Shown piece after piece: positions 23,346-34,187 of a stretch of DNA of 64,000 nucleotides (position 1 is the first letter of the stretch; each line of letters starts with the position of its first letter). The position numbers and the translations under genes are program-made. This stretch comes from Circinella umbellata (taxonomy: Eukaryota > Mucoromycota > Mucoromycetes > Mucorales > Lichtheimiaceae). The stretch covers positions 310,001-374,000 of the forward strand of contig JAIWNF010000041.1 of NCBI GenBank assembly GCA_025093555.1, given 5' to 3'. The notes below the pieces were generated by a model. That model searched no databases, was not told the origin of the DNA, and was given only the letters and a program-made list of their open reading frames with translations.

Positions 23346-24170
23346 TTCCTTTATAGACTAGAGATAACGACCTATAAGTACATATGCTATAATCATCTTT
23401 TTCACTTTATTGGAGCGGAAATACAAAGAAATAAATATAAAAGAAAATGATACATAATAATAAGTCTATGATCTGCTAGCGAATTGGACAAAATAAAAGA
23501 GAAGGGAAAGGGGAGGGAGGGAGCATATGTACTTATAGGTCGTTATCTCTAGTCTATAAAGGAATTGACGGTCGATAAATCTCTGGTCAATTCCAAGAGA
23601 CCGTCGATTCCGACATATAAATACATATGCTAATCCAGAGAAAGAATTGTCGAGTGAGAATTTTTTTTTTCATATATCTTGTACGGCATTTGAAGTTAAA
23701 ATAAAATGTGTGGGATTCGTTTGTGTAAGACGTTCCTGGTGGTAATGATTTTCAACTAATGCTGCAGATGACCAGTTGCCCAAGGTAACAACATCATCGA
23801 GAGGAATCCCATTCTTGATAGCATGATTAGTGCCTAAGAATCGAACGGAAGGCGTTGGCCTAATATCAGTAGAGCGACGGACCAAGTTAATTAACCATTT
23901 AGAAATGGTTTGAATTTGAACCGGGATTTGAGGTTTATTACAGTCAACAAATAATATATCAGGAGGACGGTGTTGCGTGCTTGAGGGTGGTCGCGTAGAA
24001 TTGCGAATGCATGAACAGGACAAAATGATTGCTGTGTGCGATGAGAATGAATAGTAATACGTTTAATAATAGGTCGACCACCACGACGTTCCTTAGGATG
24101 AGAAAAATTATTCCTCACTTTATTATAATTAATTATGTACGTATGTAGACAAAGTATTCTATTAAGCAAA
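23344..24170 (-). mobile_element. DIRS-like retrotransposon 3' fragment
   Basis: A 43-bp sequence at 23344-23386 (AATTCCTTTATAGACTAGAG...) recurs as an exact inverted copy at 23524-23566. Further complementary pieces (GACGGTCGAT, ACCGTCGATTCC) lie just beyond. On the minus strand this follows directly after a tyrosine recombinase reading frame, which is the order at the 3' end of DIRS elements (recombinase, then inverted repeat and internal complementary region). Reverse transcriptase and RNase H are not present, so only the 3' end remains. Confidence 0.6.
23670..24169 (-). pseudogene. DIRS-type tyrosine recombinase, C-terminal part, frameshifted
   Basis: Two overlapping minus-strand frames (24169-23891, then 24023-23670) together give the end of a DIRS YR domain: a KRITIHSHRTQQSFCPVHAF stretch, then ISKWLINLVRRSTDI, PSVRFLGTNHAIKNGIPLDD, VVTLGNWSSAALVENHY. 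The terminal tyrosine (ENHY) and the GNWSS block are kept. The switch of frame near 23965 shows the copy is inactive. Confidence 0.78.
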
Positions 24171-24815
24171 TTGTTTGTTGATCTTTCTTATATTTTTAGA
24201 TTCCATTTTAATATATTATTATAGAAGAGGAGAAACATGTGAAAAAAAGCCCGGTATCAATGATCCGATATAATTAATTGAAATCAAACGTTCAAATGGC
24301 TTAATGGGTAAAGCGTTTGCCTAATTCATTGTACTGTTGAGTAGTTAAATGATTAAATCCGATAGAGAGAAAGGCTTTTTCTGAAAACTTTAATTTTTTT
24401 TTACTTGTGCTACACTTGTTTATGCAACTTTATATATTGAGATTCTTTTTCATCATATAGCAACATGATTGATTATTCAATTAATAATAAAATACTAATA
24501 ATATTAGTATTGTATTGTATACTGCTCAATATATGTATTTAAGGCAATAATATAGTGACTTTAGATCTAATAACTTGTGAATTAAGATGTATTAAAAGAT
24601 TAATATTATTTATTTTTAAAAACAAATTGGGAAGAAGAACAAAATAATATTATATATAATGTTCTACCTAAAATCAAACTATTTTAAACCAAAGGGATAG
24701 CAAAGAACACTGGATATAGTTAGTATTATTACTGGCTAAAAAAGGTTCAAATAGAATGATCGAAAATGACGAGAAAAAGTTTTTTTCTTTAGCATATTTT
24801 GTAAACTACTGCAAG
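24171..24815. other. Intergenic DNA
   Basis: No gene. At 24290-24370 a tRNA A-box-like stretch (TGGCTTAATGGGT) is visible but no cloverleaf can be folded convincingly. Confidence 0.4.
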
Positions 24816-24911
24816 AATAGCACCGCATAACTTGAAATTTTCGCCTAAAAAGAGCTGGGACTGAAAAAAAATTAGTAAGGCCAACTTTTTTTTTCCTTTT
24901 TTTTTTCTTTT

Positions 24912-27034
24912 ATACTGTAACGGTATAACTACTCAAAAAAAATTAGACTGGACAGCCAATAAAAAAATTAGCTGGCTTATTGGTTTTGGTAACTCATTGG
25001 CTGCCTAATATGGATCAGTTGCTTTTTTTGGAAAATTTATAAAAATACTAAAAAATAATACTGGGCCCCGCAGGGCCGCAAAAAAAAATGCGCATAATAC
25101 ATAACATAATGAATCCCAGTAGTAGCACTGCCTGCTGTAATAAGTATTATACGTAAGGCACTAAAAGGGATATATTATAGTTTAGAATTAAATGCGATGA
25201 TAATGGAAACATGGGATCAAATCATATCTCGATGATCACCTGTAATAAAAAATGTTTTTTTTTTCATCCAGATTGAACGTAAGTTGCTAAACAATAATCA
25301 ATCCACAGTCTTGGCAAGGTCCTGAAGTTCAAAGTGTTTTATATTCAGTTGAGCCAAAATGTTCTTTCGATATGATAGCCTGTAATTATAGGTAGCGGTT
25401 GCAATATTTTGATACATTTATTTGGTCAATGTTGCTATATCATCCAATTGCAGCATTTGGATAAAGTAATTAAAATAACTAAAGTGCCAGTCTATTATGC
25501 TGAGAATGTTTTATAGATGGATATTGGATAACAGTTCTAATATATTATATATATTGCTCTTGTTATGTATTAATTTTTATTTAATACTACAATACTTTTG
25601 TATAACTTATGAATATATGAGAATGGTGGAAATTTATGCTGGTGGTTTTCACTGAACTAATAATAATAATAATATTGTTAATGGGATAATAGCAATAATT
25701 ATTCTTAAAATGGCTAAGATAGGATTATGTTAAATTGTCGGTTTTCCGAAACAACATCCACATTATCATCTCACTTTAATTTATTTTTAATCAAACAAAG
25801 ACGTTGACTCAGATAATATCACTACTATGAATACACTAATCCAACTCATAACTACCGGCCTTCACTATCAACACATATATTACTATGGTGGTCTCAACTA
25901 ATTATAATTAATACCATCACCTTGAATTTATCCACAGTTGTTAAGCCCATCAGATCCACTAGCTTGATTATTGCCATTTAATATCCAATCGTGTGTCCAT
26001 GAAACACCATGTTACTTCAACTTTCTATTTTGCATCACATCTAAATAGATTAAGTAATAAAAGCTACTTTAAAGCAGATGAGAACCTATCATGACTTTAT
26101 ACTATTTTTCATAGATTCAAGTGCGTCATCCGTTATATGATTCCATCATTTATCTTTGAATATTTATATAATTACTAACCGATGCCTTTCTCATCCTTAA
26201 CCAGTCCGGCCTTTTAATAAATTATTATTACCAATATACCCTTCAACAAATAACCACGCTTATGCTTGATGAGAGATAGAAAGCTGGCTCATGTGCCCAA
26301 AAACATAACTCCCATATGTTTTAAATAAGTAGAGCCCTCTTTCCACTTCTAAAAAAAATACCAATTTCCAATAGTTGTCATACTACAAAAATTATTGTTG
26401 ATGAGCATGAGCATAGTATATTCCAATTATTAAAATAGTAAACTTCTAGTAGTTGGATTATACATTTCAATCAATTCTATTTATGTTCTATCTTATAACA
26501 ATTGCTACAATCGTTTTCAACTTATTAAGCTCATAATAAGCTCAACCTTTTACTGAGTCATTATAAGATTTACTTTAATCATTGATAACAAAAAAAAAGA
26601 CTTCACTTACTTTTGCATCTTACTACATTGTTATACCATGTTAAAAAAAAGTATTATCGGAAAAAAAGAAGTTTTTTTTTGTACGGGCTAAAAAGTCCTT
26701 TTTTTTATTTAACCATATTTCGGGTGTAACGAAGGTGACAGATTAGGCGAAGCAGAAAAGAGAAAATGAACGGAGAGCTTTTGGAAGAAAAACAGCTGTT
26801 GTAATATGTATATATATATATAGATAGATATTGCTATTTTTCCTTTTTTTTTTGTATAAGTGTTTTGTTTTGTTATGTGAGATAAAAAAAGGATCAACAA
26901 TTGACATTAAGTTGGGGAAAAAAAAGAAGTGTTTTTTAAAAGACTAAAGAGTCAGGATTCAAAAAAATAAAATAAATTATAATAAAATAAAATAAAAACA
27001 AGAGGGAGGAAAAACGAAGCGTTGGAGAGATATT
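24912..27034. other. Non-coding left half of the TIR element
   Basis: About 2.1 kb of AT-rich sequence with no reading frame of coding character and no trace of a DDE transposase that I can see. A GGGCCCCGCAGGGCC GC-rich palindrome lies near 25061. The segment 26700-27030 lies just 3' of the recombinase gene. Confidence 0.55.
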
Positions 27035-29961
27035 TTATGCTTCAGGGTCGTAGGTGATCCATCTAGCCCTTTTTTTCCCTTTACGTGATGGTGATGGTGA
27101 TGATGAATGTGTGTTGTTGTTGTTGTTGTTGTTGATAAAAGTTCGCTGGTGAGGAGATGGCGATATATGAACTTGTGGGGAAGGTGAGGCCGGGACAGGA
27201 GGAAGCGCGGGTGGAGCTGGTGGGTTGATGATGGGGGAGAAGGAAGAAGACGAGGTAGGAGCAAAGTCAGAACCATCGATGGACATATTGGATGCCATCA
27301 AGGACTGAACTTGGGAACCAAGATAACACTGGTTTGTGAATAATAGCTGTTGATTCCGTACCATGTGCTGTACTTGTTGCCCCATACCAAGAATGACAGA
27401 TTCTAGACGAGAACTCGATTGCTGTTGCTGATCGAACGAGTCCTGTACACCGGTTATTCTGTCATTGCTTTTGTCCAACTTATTGCTTATCTCTCCAAGT
27501 CGATTCGCCACTTCAACTTGTGAGTCCACAATATGAGGGACTAGCTCTTCATAATCCTGCAACCTATTGGTTGACGGGTTGTTTAAAGAAGCAATAACCT
27601 GCTCCTGGAATTCTTTGAATTCTGGACTGAGGAACAGGTTATTCTCGCCATGCCTTCTCTTGGAGTTAACAACCGCGTTCTCCCTTTTTACGTACAAAAA
27701 AACAGCTGCGTCTTGAAGAATAATTCTTCTGCACCTGACAAGCAGCCGCAAAAAACCACGCTTGGCAGTATCAGCACCTCGCTGTAGACTTGATGGTGCC
27801 TTACTGCGCTCGTTTTTTGAATGTTGATGTTGGATTCCATCCTGTTCCACAAACTCAACATTTTCACAATCACCATCATCGGAATCGTCGTCATTCTCAT
27901 CCCTCTCGTACATCTCGTGCTCACAGAATTTTTTCCAAGGATCATTGTCAGGTCCATAACAATCCTCGATCCAAGGAAACACCATTTTTTGTAGCTTGAG
28001 GGAGGGAGACACATTATTCCTCGGGAGACGGAATGGCTTGTCCCAAAAGCCTGCCATACCTCTTGCAAATTGTGAGGGCAGCTTACCGAGATAATGTGTC
28101 TCAAGACGACCCAAACGATCCTTCCAGTCCCCACCTTTCTTGATTACATCAAGCGGAACACCAAGAGATTTGGCCTCGAGTGCTCCAGCATGACGCCCAC
28201 CATGTGTCACCCGAGTGGAATTGATACCATGCTCAGCAAATATATCTTTCGTCAACTTATATTGCTGAGCACCACTGATGCCCTTTTCGGGATCACCACG
28301 TCCAGACAAAACTTTCCAGTTATACCATCTTTCTTCACCTAAGAAATCGGCATTGTCCTATTTTTATATAATTTTATTAATGTCTGCCTCAAGAACTCGT
28401 CGGAATATGAGAACTACTTTGGTCACATCTATATATTTACATACCTGAAGCAAACTGAACATATAAAATGCAAATGCACTAACAGGGCACCTGAAAACAT
28501 TTTCATGTCTAATCCCACAGCCGAATTTCACCTCGCCTTCTCTCAATGTTTTCCCTTTGTCTAAGCAAAACACTAAGGCTAGCGCTTGCTGTGTTCCTCG
28601 ATGTTGCTGCTTCGGAATAACTGTACAGAAACAATCAGAGAAATTGAGACCTCTGATGTCCTGATCCCGAAGTAGCAAGTGGTGTCGAGCAGCGATTGAG
28701 AACATTTCTCGTAGACTTTTCTTACTGCTCGACAACCAGAGTTGCTTCATCATCCGGATCAAGTCGCCAGGCTTGTATGAGTCCCGGATGACGCAGTGAG
28801 CAGCACGGTCAGCATTTGTCACGACTTGGTCATAAACAAGATTATTCCTGTACTGCTTGAGTAACAAAGCCAGGTTTTTATTGTCATTTGGTGACGGCCA
28901 AGAAACTGCACGTCGCTGGCTTTGGAACTCATACAAGAATAATAGTGCCTTCCGATACTGGTTCACTACTTCATAACTCAAAGGAACTTCAAGAACCTTT
29001 GATTTCCCATCTTTACTCGGACGAGCTGCATCCGTCACTATAAAATAGAGCATAAAGCAAAAGTTAAGTTATATATACATATTACAACTGTAATAATACT
29101 ACTATTGAAAAGATGCAGAAACATTACATTGAGGTAAAGTGGTAGTCAAATCTTCTGAATCATTATTTGTATCTCTGACATATATTTGTGTTCTCACATC
29201 TGTACCGATTGGCACATTTTTGTTGAATTTGCGTTTAAACACAAATTCCGAGAAAAATGCGACCACCAATTCAGGAGGACCCACAGTATATGGGTGCTCC
29301 TGATCAGTGTTGTATCTTGAACGATTTTCATCGCAGAATTGCTATAATTTACAATTACAAATAAAGTAAGCAACTGTTACATTCCGAGATATATATATAA
29401 AAAAAAGAAAGAAGGGAGTTGCTATGGAAACCCCACCCATACAGTTTATTGACAAGGTACGAAAACAAATTTCTCAATAAGCTCAAACAATAATCATTTA
29501 TAACATCATATTTAGAGTTAAGCTGCAGAATTTATATGACTTATACACGTGATGATCGAAAATACTGATAGATATATGACCATATAGTAGTTCCATATAA
29601 AGTGCATACAAATACATGTCAAATTATTGCTTAACCCCGGAAAAAACAATAAAAACTAGGGTGTTTGTAGCAACTCCCAAAATGAAAAGGCAAAATAGAC
29701 TACCTTCCACTGGACTAGTGGCTGTTTATAAGCCAAAGTCGTAGTTGGCCTTTTGTTTCTATTTAAGAAATCAAGACCAAGATCAATCTCATCCAATTCA
29801 CTCGAAGGATGAGGAATGAAAAGATTAACTGGCAGATCGCCGGAAGATTGACTGCTTGATCCGGCAGATGTTGCAAGATTTTGTTCCTGAACAATTTTTC
29901 TCGGACGGCCTCGGCCACGCTTGGCGAGTTGGTTTTGAGAAGTGTTATTAGAATGATTCAT
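27035..29961 (-). CDS. AT-hook and Ndc10/Crypton-like tyrosine recombinase (about 794 aa, 4 exons)
   Basis: Exons are about 29961-29704, 29341-29130, 29041-28447 and 28356-27035; all junctions have GT/AG and keep frame without stops. Residues 14-22 (KRGRGRPRK) are an AT-hook. The recombinase-like core has the first catalytic arginine in RDQDIRG (about 285), the HxxR box as HGGRH (about 406-410), GDWKDR (about 431) and a tyrosine in ETHYLGK (about 443), so the R-HxxR-W-Y set is complete. A coiled-coil/Gln-rich region and a low-complexity Ser/Pro/Asn tail (CAC/AAC repeats) with a basic KGKKRARW end follow. The family resembles Crypton recombinases and the yeast centromere protein Ndc10 derived from them. 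It probably cuts and rejoins DNA at the element ends, or is a DNA-binding derivative. It looks intact and is the only gene in the TIR element. Confidence 0.75.
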
Positions 29962-30023
29962 CGTAAAAATAATTGAGAAAAAAAAAGAGCAATGTGTAAT
30001 ATAGTCTCAAACCCTTCACAATT

Positions 30024-30272
30024 CAGTATTTATAACTCAAGTCAGTATTTATAACTCAAAAAATAAAGTTCCAGTATTCATAACTTTTTTATTATACAAA
30101 AAGTTAATTTTACTGGTCTTGTACCAGCTAAATCCCCAGTATTTATAACTCGACTTCAGTATTCCTTCGTCGTTACCTTCCATTTTTGGTAACTTTTTGA
30201 AGCTTTTGAGCCCGTTGATTGGCGGACTTCTTCAATTTCTTACCAAAAAAAATAAATCGAGTTATGATACTG
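30024..30272. promoter_or_regulatory. Repeated CAGTATTTATAACTC motifs upstream of the recombinase gene
   Basis: Copies start at 30024, 30043, 30072 (CAGTATTCATAACTT), 30137 and a partial one at 30157; an inverted copy (GAGTTATGATACTG) is at 30259-30272. They lie between the gene start and the right TIR. They could be binding sites for the encoded DNA-binding protein or for a transposase; this is inference. Confidence 0.55.
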
Positions 30273-30489
30273 AATAATCTGCTAACTCCAAAAATAAAAC
30301 TATTTCTTCTCTGAATCACACTTAAAGTTTTTCTACTGTACCTTTAATCCATATTCTCATTTATTTATTTATACATTTATATAAAAGGATGACAAAGAAA
30401 AAAAAAAGAAAAAAAAAAAGCTGGCCTTACTAGTTTTTTTTCAGTCCCAGCTCTTTTTAGGCGAAAATTTCAAGTTATGCAATAGCACC

Positions 30490-30799
30490 GCAAACTACTG
30501 CAAACTACTGCAAGGAGTACCGCAAAGCACTTTTTATAGTTAGCAATACTCAATAAAATCCGGTCAATTGTGCGGAAAATCCCCTGTCTTGTCCGACTAC
30601 TACTGCAAAAAAGTACTGCAAGAAAGTACTGCAAAATTACCGAAGTCTTTTTATGAGAGGATCGCCATAGCACCACGTTGCTGCACTGTCATGTGAAAAA
30701 CATTTTTATTGACTTGATAAGTTAATTTTGAACACCCACCTTTATTTCCGCAGTTACTTGAAAAAAAAACAAGTTTGTATTGAATCAACAGTAATCACT
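30490..30799. other. Degenerate CTGCAA-rich DNA, possible old MULE end
   Basis: Contains repeated CAAACTACTGCAA units around the target duplication. Near 30620-30645 the sequence ACTGCAAAATTACCGAAG resembles the end of the MULE at 42212-46433 (ACTGCAGAATTACCGAAG). The TIR element therefore seems to sit inside an older, decayed MULE end. Confidence 0.4.
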
Positions 30800-32520
30800 A
30801 TGGAAAATTCAAGTGAAGCATCACCAGAAATTGTTCAAGGTACATAGAAAGAAGCATTTGATAAACTATATATAATTTTAAACCACTAATGCTTAATTTT
30901 AATAAAAAGTCGTAGAAAATTTTCTGAAAGAGAATACATTTTGAATTTACTGTTCAGCACACTCCTGATGATTGTGTACCGTCAAAGTTTTGGAGTAGCA
31001 TTTTTTCTAAACGTGCACTTAGTTTGAATATCCCAACAGTAAGCTAACGTCTACATATTATAAAGGTTGTGTGGCACAAAGAGATAGATACATAATTAAT
31101 ATTGAACCAAAAATTTTAGGAAAAAACGAAAAATAAAAGTAATTGGAAAAAGGTCGTCCAAAAAAAAGGTAAGTTGTTCTTGCATTCTCACGTGTAGTAG
31201 CTACTTTAGCTCATACCTCAGCTCCACCAGTCTTCTCAAATTCTATATAATTGTTACCACCTCACAGGTTCATCCCTTTTTCCTACTTCAACGATCACTA
31301 ACACTTCCCTCGATAATAATAACACCACCACCCATCCCGCTATCAATAATAATAATACCGCCACCACTTCTTCTACGAGTTCCAACAGTAACAGCAACAT
31401 TGATTCTTCTTCATCATTAGGCAAAAGATCTCGATCATCCGTAAGTTCGTAGAATAGGTATAGTTCTTTATCTTTCTAAAACATCTAACTTTTCTTCTTT
31501 TTTTCAGAGCGCCAAAACAAACTCGTATGAACTAACACAAGATATGAAAGAGGAATATAAAAGATCATTCGAAGCATTGAATGATGAAAAGAAATGGGTT
31601 TTAGATGACGGTACAAAAGTGGAGGATGTGATGTATGAATATGGAGCACACAATGTACTCATGAACAGTAAGTATATAAACATTCCCCTTTGATTTCCGT
31701 CTATAATCTTTGATATTGAGCTTTTTTTGCTGATTAAAATCATTCTATCTAGTCCCGTGCATTCATTCATTTATTCATTATTGATATCGAAGATACACTG
31801 AAGCGTTCAATGTGTGATTGAAGTACTTCGTATAAAGATATAAAATAAAGAAGGAACAATACACTATGTTGTTGTATTTGAGTTTAAGAGACTTTATGCT
31901 CAAAGGAAACTATTGTTAGGTCAATTTAATTGTTAAAAGACTACGTAAAAGATTTTTTAAAGGTAAAGATAGAACTAAAGAAAAGATTTTACTTGAAATA
32001 ATTTAAAGGTATTAATACTATTTAGCAATGCCGGAAATGTGGCATTGCTTTACCAGAAATGTGGTATTGCTTTGCCGGAAATATGGCATTGCTTCACCAG
32101 AAACGTGGCATTGCTTCACCACAAATGTGTCTTTGCTTTGCCAGAAAAGTGGCATTAGATAAGCCAATAGGAATACGTAATGAGGCGGTTAGTGATACGG
32201 TAATAATAATAATAATAATGATGACACAGTAACGACAATAATATTGATACAAATGTTTTTAATTTATTTGGTATGTTACAACATGTCAGAAGACTATTTT
32301 TACGGAATCACAACTTCAAGAACTTAAGTCAACAGGCGAAAAAAAAAAGCTTTCTGCGACTACAATGATTCTTGTAAGGATATGTTTTCTGTCACTTTCG
32401 AAAGTGATTATGGATCCCAACAAGGGTGAATTGGTATCAGGAGCAGCAGCAGCAACAACAAATCCATCATTTTTAGAGCTGAATATCAAAGAACAACCTG
32501 TAATCGATGAATTATGGTAG
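30800..32520 (+). pseudogene. Decayed multi-exon gene of unknown family
   Basis: Exon-like pieces with good splice sites are seen. One is a start at 30800 (MENSSEASPEIVQ). Others contain QHTPDDCVPSKFWSSIFSKR (about 30950-31035), a Ser/Asn/Thr-rich exon (about 31267-31440) ending LGKRSRSS, and an exon (31508-31668) with YKRSFEALNDEKKWVLDD and VEDVMYEYGAHNVL. The first exon does not join the second in phase. The last exon (about 31752) breaks after a small ATTCATTT duplication. A further piece with FTESQLQELKSTGEKK lies near 32300, beyond an intervening minisatellite. I do not know the family; the remnants look like a once spliced gene now inactive. Confidence 0.5.
32031..32162. repeat. 22-bp minisatellite, six units
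   Basis: Unit CCGGAAATGTGGCATTGCTTTA, repeated six times with 1-6 differences between units, the last being the most diverged. It lies inside the decayed gene, between two pieces of its coding sequence. Confidence 0.85.
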
Positions 32521-32522
32521 CG

Positions 32523-34009
32523 ACTTACTCAGTTCGGTTTTATCAATCCACTTAAATCTTTTGATTTACATCGGTTACAAAAAACAATGGACTATTCTTG
32601 ATCCATTACAACACCCCTCCCCTCGAACGAAATCTAACCTTTGAATCGTTTATCACAAAGCATAGACTGTGTTGCCGAAGACTGACATAGGTCTGTCATT
32701 GCAGTATTTTTTTTCGAGCTTGTATGATGATTTGTAATTAAAATTAGAAGAATTAATTGAAATGCTACGTAAAACTTTTATTATAAATGTAAAGATAAAA
32801 GATATATATATTATTGTATCATTATATTATTGAGCTAATAGATAAAGGACTTGTATGTGTGGTTTTTTATTTACGTGCTTTTAATAAAATGTAGTTTATA
32901 CAACAATATTGAACATCAATACTATATCATGGCAGAATATCCCATTTTAATCCAATTATCGTATATGAATTTGAAAATGAAACTCAAAATCAATCACCTT
33001 TTTTCAAGTAAAAAAAAAATACCACGCAGTTGAAACAAGAATACAACTTGAACATATAATATGCGAACAAAAATGTGACGATTTAAATATAGCTTTATTG
33101 GAAAAAATCAACCTTTACTTACACCTTTTTATATAATAAAAGAAATGATTAAACTCATTATAGAAATACGTACGTAGTATTTTATAATATAAAAATTAAA
33201 AAAAGAAGTTAGTCTTGTTTTAACAATTTTGTAAACAGAATCTTTGACTCCAAAAACAATTAATTATTACATGTGTAAGTAAAAAAAAGTACGTGCATAT
33301 TACCCCACACAAATATTTATATGGATTGGGTAGTAAATGAGAAGGGGGGAGGGAATTATAACTCTTGTGACTGGTGGGTTAGAAACGTGGAAATTTTAGA
33401 ACCCAGTATATATTTCTATAAATGTGATAAATGGATTCCATAGGTATGTCTCAAAAAGAAATCATGCACTCTATATATATAGTTCGAGAGAAGAAGAAGA
33501 TCAGGAAACTTTGGCTGAAAGTGGTGTGAGGGGGAGAAGTAAAAACCATTTCCCTTCATTTTTTTTTTGTAATCAAACATGCAATCAACTTGAAAAAAAG
33601 GTGGTGTAACCATAAATAAGAAGAAATGTATAAACTGCATAAGTTCAAGTATATTCTAATTTTTCCACAATTCATTTTTTTTATATTGATATATAATTAG
33701 TGTCAAAACTGTTCATATATAAATTTTAAAGAAATGAATTGTTCAATTCAAACCTTATCAATACTTCAAAAGTTGATTTTTTGCAATGATAAGAGTTATA
33801 ATGCAAATTAAAGATATAATTGAAATAGCGCAAAAAAGTAACATAATCATGAATAAAGAAATTATTGTTTGACCTTTTAAGAAAATTGTTTGTCACTCGT
33901 CGTGGTTAGATATAAATGCGTCATGTGTTTATCACTATTAAAAAAATAACAGATCAAAATAGTAGTAGTTGTACTAGACCTTTCCATATTTTTATTACTA
34001 TGGAATATT
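32523..34009. other. Intergenic DNA before the MATE gene
   Basis: No supported coding region; short frames at 32851-33033 and 33416-33640 have the composition expected by chance. The last 200 bp becomes TATA-rich ahead of the transporter gene. Confidence 0.5.
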
Positions 34010-34016
34010 ACCTACT

Positions 34017-34187
34017 ATATATATATAAAGCATAAGAATATAAATCTCCCAAGATAAAAAAAAATATTATTGTTTTTCTTTATCTCTCTATCTCTCTTTC
34101 ATTTTTCATTTTCATTTTATTTTTTGAAATTCTCCCTATATTTGTTATAACCATTAGAAACAAATAATAGTCATAATACTGAATACC
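34017..34187 (+). promoter_or_regulatory. Likely promoter of the MATE gene
   Basis: A TATATATAAAG box at about 34020-34030 is followed by a CT-rich tract (TTTATCTCTCTATCTCTC, about 34080-34097) and then the ATG at 34188 in the context ATACCATGACG. This arrangement is common for well-expressed fungal genes. Confidence 0.5.

Larger units (their letters stand above)
24825..30480. mobile_element. 5.66-kb TIR element carrying a tyrosine-recombinase gene
   Basis: The ends are inverted repeats of at least 75 bp: 24825 onward reads GCATAACTTGAAATTTTCGC and the right end is its complement (...CAAGTTATGC, ending 30480). A perfect 9-bp duplication AATAGCACC flanks it (24816-24824, 30481-30489). The TIR continues through an AAAAAGAGCTGGGACTG block. 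The only gene inside is the recombinase-like gene at 27035-29961. A 324-bp MITE with the same ends lies at 62212-62535. Long TIRs and a 9-10 bp duplication are typical of MULE-type DDE elements, not of Cryptons, so the association is unusual. Confidence 0.85.

Noticed and set aside
24290..24370. Possible tRNA gene (A-box-like TGGCTTAATGGGT)
   Set aside because: No acceptor or anticodon stem can be formed and the B-box (GATTAAATCC) is poor.
26798..26830. TATATA/GATAGATA run as a promoter
   Set aside because: It lies 3' of the minus-strand recombinase gene and no plus-strand gene follows; most likely a simple repeat.
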